Origin: Discostella pseudostelligera
Taxonomy: Eukaryota; Bacillariophyta; Thalassiosirophyceae; Thalassiosirales; Thalassiosiraceae
Length of the DNA: 10,733 nucleotides
NCBI GenBank assembly: GCA_036940085.1
Contig: JALLBK010001158.1
Span: 1-10,733 of the forward strand
Direction: 5' to 3'
Shown: positions 5,580 to 10,733 of the stretch, one piece after another
Position numbering within the stretch: position 1 is the first letter of the stretch
How the letters are laid out: each line of letters opens with the position of its first letter
Made by a program: the position numbers and the translations under genes
The notes under the pieces: generated by a model
The model's input: the letters and a program-made list of their open reading frames with translations, nothing else
What the model was told of the DNA's origin: nothing
Databases searched by the model: none

Positions 5580-8487
5580 ATGCTCACATTCTTCATCATG
5601 ACGAAGCGCGAAATTGAAGCCTTCCAATCCCAAGGTAGTAGCAGTGGGGGCGTGGGGGAGATGGCTGTCGAATATCACTCGCTGCGAGGCCATAGGGACA
5701 AGTTGCATTGGGACGACGACGAGGGGGGGATCAATGGTGGCGAAAGCAATAATGGTAATGGCAGCGATTCTTCGAATTCGGCAATAACAATTGCAGCCGC
5801 CGTCGAACACGAGAAGGAGGCTAGCGTCCTACCGGTCAATGTGGATGCTACGACAGACACTACGAGTGGCATAGATCATCACATCATTAAGACTGATGGC
5901 GCCGCCGACGCTGGCAACAGTAATAGCGGTACCGGCCAAGCACCAGCGGCAGCAAGTAATGTCACCACCTTCGACCAACCCACCAACTATACCACCACCG
6001 ACACCTCTTTCCTCCACGACAAGATAGTATCAATTCCACGCAATCAATCTCCTCACCTAACACTCCCCAATTACGACGAGCATCAAAAAATCATTGCCGC
6101 CACTGATGAATTCGACAACATCGAGGACGAAACAGCCGACGATACTACTCAAGATCTTTCTGTAGTGCACACCAAATATTCCATAGAAAAAGATGCCCAG
6201 AATTTGCCAGAGAATACTCCGATTCGATGGGATCCTCCCTCGGATTGGACGACAAACAACGACATTAACAATATTGGGGGAGAGAATGATGGAATCATGG
6301 TGGGGGGAGGGGGAGGCTCCTCCACTACTTCTAATTCTGGCTCATCCTACATTCCCCCCTCCTCTTCTTCTTCTACTTGGTCTCCCCGAGGTCCCGAGGA
6401 AGGAACTGAAGGAATCGAGTCCACCTACGGTGAAAAAAGTAGTACGGGAATCTGTACCTCCACCAATGGTGTCTTCGGCTCACCTCGCTTCGGGGGTGTA
6501 GTACTTCGGTATCAGTATGAACTTACCATTGATCGACGATTGGGAAATGAGTGGCAATATGGTATATTACCCAATTTGGAGGGGGGGATAAGCGATTCGT
6601 TGTTGCCCGTGTTGTTTGAGGAGGAGTGTATTCCAACACAGGTGGATAAAGGGAGGAGGGATAGGAGAATGTTGTTGTTGGATGGAGATCAGGCTGTATC
6701 TTCGGGGAATCTAAGGGGAGGAGGAGCAGGACAAGGTGCTCGACGACGATTGAGTGATAGTAGTAGCAGCAATAGCAGAGGTTGGAGTAGGAGTCGTCGA
6801 AGGTTGGAAGAAGTTATTACTGGACTTGATTCGGAACCCATGGACTTTCCAGATCGGGGTAGGGGTGAGTTCTCTCTACGGTGTCAAATTATTTTCATTT
6901 CTTTGGTTTTACCAAAGCTCAACATTTTTGGCTTGTTTCATTATTCACATAGAATGTCGATATCCTCCACTCTACGAAGACGCTACCTGCTACGTCATGG
7001 AGGGGGCATTGACTGTGCACTTCCCTCCCGAAGACTCTGTATTCAACTACATTCAGGGAGTGCAATTTTCAACACTCAACACAATTCGCGATGACATGGC
7101 CTACGGTCACTATAACAGTGATCATGCGTCAATCTTAGAACTCAAGTTATTGGATTCAAGCTATTCCCTAGAACCATTCGTCACACCCGAATTGCAAGAT
7201 GCCATTAACAACCGGCAAATAAAACAGAGAGCAAATGTCGCCGCGGCAGTCCTCGTCCCACTATTCATTCTGTGCTGTTGTGGATGTTGTTTCTTCTTAT
7301 GGAAACGTAGACCCGACGATGTGGATGATTTGCATGATATGGTAGATGATATGTTCCTACCCTTTGTGAAATCCAAGATGAAATCCATGGATAATGGTAA
7401 GGATGGTCCTGAGAGGGATAGTGTGCGGAGTCCCGTAGATTATCATTATCGCCATCATCGTCATTCCAACAGCCAGTACTCTGGGAGTTCAAGGCGACGT
7501 AATCGCCAAGGCACAGTGAACAGTAGTCGTCGGAGCGGATCGCACAGTGCCTCCGCTGACGCATTCTTGGCCGAGAATGGTGGTCACCGTAATGCATCGG
7601 ATGACGAAGGTTTGGACACCTCCGCTAGACGGCGTGCAAAGTCAAGGAAGGAGAAGGAGAGGAAGGAGAAGAGGAGAAGGAAGAGCAAGAAGAAGAAAAA
7701 GAGGAAGAAGAAGAGCAAGCACAGCTCGAGGGATGTCAATTTCGACAGCACAGATACGGACAATACCGATACCGATGACAACACTGCCGGCCAAGGCACC
7801 AGCTCATCCTCCACCGATGATAATAACAGCACCACATCCTCCGGATCACGTTCGAGTCGAAGTAGTACCACAAGCAGTGATCGTCGAAGTACCACCGATG
7901 GCACAAGCACCAGCGACGATGACAAGGAAACCACCAGTACCAGCACTAGCGACGATGACAAGGAGACGACCACGAGCACGAGTACTAGTGACGATGACAA
8001 GAGTTCCTCGAGCGGAGGTTCAGAGAAAGATGACGACTTTGATATTAACTCAATGGCAAGTTCGCATTCCAATTTCATGTTGCAACGACGCAACTTGCGT
8101 CGTCGATCGAAGGGACGTAATCTCGGCCCGACGACTCGGTTGAAGCCCAAGTCGAACCTTGTGATGAGCGGTGGCGCAGGAGAAGATGACAATAGCGTCA
8201 TGACTGGTATGACCGGTGCCACTGGTACACATTCCATGTCAAGTGCGGCCACTGCACAGGCGAAGAATAACATGATGGCAGCAGCGCAAAGAGCGCCCAT
8301 GAATACAACCAATACTGTCGGCGGTGCTAGCCTCCTCGGTGAGGTCACCGATGACGAAGAGGTAGAGGTGAGCGATATGACAAATAATATCGGTATGGAA
8401 ACAGGACAGAATCGACCGCCAAGTCCAACTTCCTTTAGTTATATTCCAAAGTCTAGCGTCGGAGGAGGTGCGAAATTTGACGACTAG
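5580..8487 (+). CDS. Large single-pass membrane protein with Cys-containing ectodomain and Ser/Asp/Lys-rich tail
   Basis: No named family recognised; it resembles a class of diatom surface proteins with one helix and long low-complexity arms. Exon 1 is 5580-6864, the intron 6865-6952, exon 2 6953-8487, giving 939 residues. Residues 1-300 are Ser/Thr/Asn/Asp-rich with Asn-x-Thr sites at 127 and 136. A structured part starts with Val-Val-Leu-Arg-Tyr-Gln-Tyr-Glu-Leu (307-315), continues through Leu-Pro-Asn-Leu-Glu (330-334) to Cys350, and resumes after a Ser/Arg insert (355-428) with Cys430, Cys441 and a beta-rich segment to about 515. A helix with five Cys lies at 522-545. The tail has a Lys/Arg block (655-685), then Ser/Thr/Asp runs with three Ser-Asp-Asp-Asp-Lys repeats at 749, 761 and 774. 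Two Arg-Arg-Leu sites in the insert resemble the RXL processing motif of silica-associated diatom proteins, which is weak evidence only. No signal peptide follows 5580, so an upstream exon may be missing; ATG 5598 has the better context. Confidence 0.72.
6865..6952 (+). other. Spliceosomal intron, 88 nt
   Basis: It starts GTGAGT and ends with a T-rich tract and ACATAG. It interrupts a Glu codon after its first base (phase 1). Splicing joins the exon 1 frame, which otherwise runs to 7094, to the frame that ends at 8487, and places Cys350 and Cys430/Cys441 in one domain. Confidence 0.85.
7624..7722 (+). repeat. Purine-rich AAG/AGG tract coding for a Lys/Arg block
   Basis: About 100 bases of nearly pure purine on the + strand within exon 2, reading as more than 20 Lys and Arg in about 31 residues. 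It is polybasic and lies on the predicted cytoplasmic side, about 110 residues from the membrane helix. It could bind acidic lipids or nucleic acid. Its opposite strand gives a Leu/Phe-rich open frame that is only a shadow. Confidence 0.6.
7909..8004 (+). repeat. Three imperfect 36-39 bp repeats coding for Ser-Asp-Asp-Asp-Lys units
   Basis: The motif Thr-Ser-Thr-Ser-Asp-Asp-Asp-Lys-Glu-Thr-Thr recurs three times, with the SDDDK cores at residues 749, 761 and 774 of the spliced protein (codons beginning 7912, 7948 and 7987). Codon use differs between copies, so the repeat is not brand new. The Ser next to acidic residues suits casein kinase 2 phosphorylation. Confidence 0.65.
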
Positions 8488-8991
8488 AGAACATTATCCA
8501 TGTGGGGTGTGAGAGCTTTTGTATACCAGTAATAGTTTAAATTATTCTTTTACCAAAGCAGTATGTCTCTAGCTGCATTTTTGCTTTTGCCATCTGATCT
8601 TCTGAATGGCTCCAGACGACAAAGTAAAAGTATCTGATGATATGGACTTAATCGATGACACAACAGCAACATCATCATCATGAACACATGTATCCCGCCC
8701 CCTTCCACTTCCGAGGCGGCTATTGCATTATCCATCTTTGCCATCATTGTTTCTTTCTTATTAGTCTACCAACAGGAACATGTGCGCAATGCCATTTGAT
8801 CGTAATTGGCACGACAAGAGCTTGCTGAGTTGTCGCTAGCCGATGATGCATCCTACTCTTCGTCGGGCGAGAGGGGTAGTAGTGGACTGGTGGTGACGGT
8901 CTATCACGATCATCACACTGCGGTCACCAAAGAAGTGCAGAAAGAATAAGATAAGGAGCATTCAACCTAAAAACAAACTTTAATCATTAAA
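8488..8991 (+). other. Convergent spacer with a broken coding-like stretch
   Basis: This lies between the stop of the large membrane protein gene and the stop of the convergent glycosyltransferase-like gene. The first 118 bases are A/T-rich and probably 3' untranslated sequence. Most of the remainder is the broken coding-like stretch described at 8606-8949. The remaining 42 bases before the stop of the minus-strand gene must contain its 3' end signals. Confidence 0.4.
8606..8949 (+). pseudogene. Broken gene for a small single-pass membrane protein
   Basis: Three pieces read like one protein. Piece 1, from ATG 8606, is an acidic head of 25 residues that ends at a TGA (8681) within an ATC/TCA microsatellite. 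Piece 2, in another frame from ATG 8680, reads Pro-rich and then has a hydrophobic helix of about 17 residues (roughly 8716-8766), followed by Gln-Gln-Glu-His-Val. Piece 3 continues in the frame of piece 2 after TGA (8797) and TAA (8803), with Ala-Arg-Gln-Glu-Leu-Ala-Glu-Leu and a Ser/Asp- and His-containing tail to the TAA at 8947. The whole would be roughly 115 residues. One frame change plus two stops suggests a decayed gene. An alternative for the two stops is a 39-nt GT-AG segment at 8782-8820 whose removal keeps the frame, but that is very short for a diatom intron. I recognise no family. Confidence 0.4.
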
Positions 8992-10320
8992 TCAAAGTTC
9001 CACAGTTTTATTCAATGCACCATGCCACTTCTGGGAGTAGTCAGAATAATTTCTTGGGGGGAGCAACTGTTCATAAAAGCTAACTGGCGTCTCATCGATG
9101 GATATGAATTTGTCATTTTCATTATTTCTCGGAAATTTGACAAAATTTTGTTCTGCATCATATCTTCGCATTGTATTATTGGCCGGAAAAAAATTCAGTG
9201 GATCGAGGGAGCTCAAATACCTGCAGCTTGCCGCCCAAAAATTTCCACCATAAAAACCAAGGTGATAGGCATGAGTACCACAGGTAAATTTCCCATTGTC
9301 AAAGATCTGTTTCATGCACAGATAGGGTCTCTCGATGGTAAAATATTCCATGTACTTTCTCCAATACATCACATGGGTGTATTCCCATGGCATGTCCATT
9401 CTCGATTCCCAATCTGAAGTAAACCGACTGGTGCCCTTGGTATGAAAGTAAAATGCAACAGTGTCACTGTGAGGAGATGAAGATGCATTCCTCTTGGTGC
9501 AATCTTCATGCAGTAAGTTAATGGCCAATCCTTCTATAGGCTGAAATTCGTTGTAGAGAACGGTGGCATCTCTGGCAAATGAAAACTGATTCAATATTGA
9601 CTTCAACTCTTGAAGTTCATCATCCACTGTACTGTTATTGGAGTATGAGATGAACATATGATCCAAAACAGAGCCAAGACCACACTGGAAGAGTGTATTG
9701 AGCTGGTCTTTCACAACCACCCTCCAGTTCTTGAGCATTCCGATGTGATAGCCGACGATAACAGATCTACTAGCATTCCCCGGTGCTGCTGTCAGAATAT
9801 CTGCAGTGTCCTCATAATTAGGGCAGGTCAATCTGTAGTGGTACTCCTTTCCATTCACAGTATTGATAATGGCCTCCCTTTCCTCTGCCGTGAGTGACCC
9901 AAATGCTGATATCATATTATCTGTCGATGAAATATTATTGGAATTGTTACTCATCTGTAACTCTTCTCTTGTCACATGATGCTGATTTGTTGTAACAACC
10001 ATGTGTGGATCATCCTCCAAGATGTCATGCAGCAATGCCTGCTTGTCCTCTTTGGTGAGAGATTGAATGAACACACGGAGCTCTGCTCTTGAGATGGTGC
10101 TATTCTTCTTTTTTTGCATGATCATCATATCCTCTTCATCCCTCCCAGCATTGGTATTTTTCTCTCCTAATTTCAATAGTTGGTAAAATTGTGATGCAAC
10201 CAAAATCATAACTATTGTGACAACAAGCATCTTCCCGCGGTGGTCTCCTCCTCCTCCTTTTCCCATATGGCGGTCTCGAACATGTTGGTCTTTCCAAGAT
10301 GAGGAGGAGACACATATCAT
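8992..10320 (-). CDS. Type II membrane glycosyltransferase-like protein with HTKG and GNFW motifs
   Basis: Intronless, 442 residues. A 30-residue basic, Gly-containing cytoplasmic head precedes one membrane helix at 31-49, followed by a stem of about 130 residues with a Lys/Glu-rich amphipathic part (77-101) and no signal cleavage site. This is the plan of Golgi type II transferases. The presumed catalytic part (186-442) has Val-Gly-Tyr-His-Ile-Gly with Asn-Trp four residues on, and Asp-Gln-Leu-x-x-Leu (190-210), His-Thr-Lys-Gly at 293-296, a Trp-rich stretch with Tyr-Trp-Arg (312-321), and Tyr-Gly-Gly-Asn-Phe-Trp-Ala-Ala (357-364). The His-x-Lys-Gly and Gly-Asn-Phe-Trp pair occurs in a poorly studied group of glycosyltransferase-like proteins of algae, bacteria and giant viruses. 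Donor and acceptor are unknown and a clear Asp-x-Asp is not evident. Several Asn-x-Ser/Thr sites (73, 125, 129, 182, 229, 278) fit a lumenal location. Start ATG 10320 is chosen; Met19 at 10266 would keep the helix. Confidence 0.68.
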   Translation of the reverse strand: MICVSSSSWKDQHVRDRHMGKGGGGDHRGKMLVVTIVMILVASQFYQLLKLGEKNTNAGRDEEDMMIMQKKKNSTISRAELRVFIQSLTKEDKQALLHDILEDDPHMVVTTNQHHVTREELQMSNNSNNISSTDNMISAFGSLTAEEREAIINTVNGKEYHYRLTCPNYEDTADILTAAPGNASRSVIVGYHIGMLKNWRVVVKDQLNTLFQCGLGSVLDHMFISYSNNSTVDDELQELKSILNQFSFARDATVLYNEFQPIEGLAINLLHEDCTKRNASSSPHSDTVAFYFHTKGTSRFTSDWESRMDMPWEYTHVMYWRKYMEYFTIERPYLCMKQIFDNGKFTCGTHAYHLGFYGGNFWAASCRYLSSLDPLNFFPANNTMRRYDAEQNFVKFPRNNENDKFISIDETPVSFYEQLLPPRNYSDYSQKWHGALNKTVEL

Positions 10321-10733
10321 TGATCATAGGTGTTGTGTGCACATCAGTAAAGAAGATAAAGCACAACATAATGGTAATACTGTGAGTACTAGGCTGGCAT
10401 CCAGAATAATGAACAAAGGAGTGCAAGCACACATCCACCAGAGCTTCTGAGCAAACATGCATGCAACACCAGCACAGCAACCATTTCTCTACAGCTGCAG
10501 CTGCAGTTGTTCATATTGTTGGTTGTTGTGGTTCATTAATATTACACTCACACATCGTTTCTTGTCAAGAATCCCTTCAACCCGTCAGCAACACCCCCCT
10601 TTGATGTTTAAATAATGATATCACTTAATGTCATGCCCTCCAAATAGTTTGAGTAGTGGGTCCATACCTTCTCTTCCCGAGGGTGGGCGGGTTAACTAAA
10701 TATTGTCCGTCGGCATTAGTAGGCTGGCGACGG
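10321..10733 (-). other. 5' flank of the glycosyltransferase-like gene
   Basis: No supported gene; the open minus-strand frame at 10136-10480 is mostly a shadow of the transferase. Two overlapping CAGCTG E-box hexamers form CAGCTGCAGCTGCAG at 10492-10506, about 175 bases before the start. TTTAAATA at 10609-10616 is an A/T-rich element that could serve either strand. The window closes with a 6-bp-arm inverted repeat, CCGTCG at 10707-10712 and CGACGG at 10728-10733. Confidence 0.35.

Noticed and set aside
5463..5810. A 115-codon minus-strand open frame
   Set aside because: It overlaps the start of the large membrane protein gene and shows no family features. The + strand has the consistent two-exon model.
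7584..8348. A 254-codon open frame on the minus strand, Leu/Val/Ser-rich
   Set aside because: It is the reverse shadow of the Ser/Asp- and Lys-rich tail of the gene at 5580-8487. Its composition follows from the purine-rich repeats opposite, and it has no recognisable domain.
10136..10480. A 114-codon minus-strand open frame with a Cys-rich start and an Arg-rich stretch
   Set aside because: It overlaps the transferase N-terminus in another frame. The hydrophobic helix and conserved motifs belong to the frame ending at 8992.

Overview
The window looks like nuclear DNA of a diatom, most likely a centric one close to Thalassiosira or Skeletonema; the genus is inference. The support is as follows. 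Two genes carry short GT-AG introns of 85 and 88 nt. One protein starts with a signal peptide that ends in an Ala-Phe plastid-type cleavage motif. Several proteins have long Ser/Thr/Asn/Asp-rich low-complexity stretches typical of stramenopile genes. Genes lie on both strands at about one per 2 kb, with no operons and no ribosome binding sites.

Layout from left to right: (1) 1-361, a 5' flank with a 10-bp-arm inverted repeat at the first base and a 14-bp perfect palindrome. (2) 362-910 (+), an intronless bacterial-type (CybB-like) cytochrome b561. (3) 911-1715, a spacer whose right half holds three degenerate tandem copies of a 50-60 bp unit, each with an E2F-like ATTTGGCGGG core. (4) 1716-2435 (+), a plastid-targeted protein whose C-terminal part resembles the variable (alpha) subunit of ferredoxin-thioredoxin reductase. 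(5) 2436-3304, spacer, including an in-frame open extension past the previous stop. (6) 3305-4323 (+), a two-exon gene for a polytopic membrane protein made of two four-helix repeats; its second exon is broken by a one-base N gap flanked by an exact 72-bp duplication, almost certainly an assembly artefact. (7) 4324-5579, a long spacer without a gene I can name. (8) 5580-8487 (+), a two-exon gene for a roughly 939-residue single-pass membrane protein with a Cys-containing probable ectodomain and a very acidic/serine-rich and basic cytoplasmic tail. (9) 8606-8949 (+), a coding-like stretch for a small single-pass membrane protein broken by a frame change and two stops. (10) 8992-10320 (-), an intronless type II membrane glycosyltransferase-like protein. 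(11) 10321-10733, the upstream flank of the last gene.

The genes do not form one pathway. Two concern redox chemistry (cytochrome b561 and the FTR-like subunit), two or three are membrane or cell-surface proteins, and one is probably a Golgi glycosyltransferase. The most useful observations are the E2F/G-box-like repeat array in front of the FTR-like gene, the artefactual 72-bp duplication that hides a complete 8-helix protein, and the broken small membrane gene at 8606-8949. I see no CRISPR array, transposon, tRNA or rRNA.
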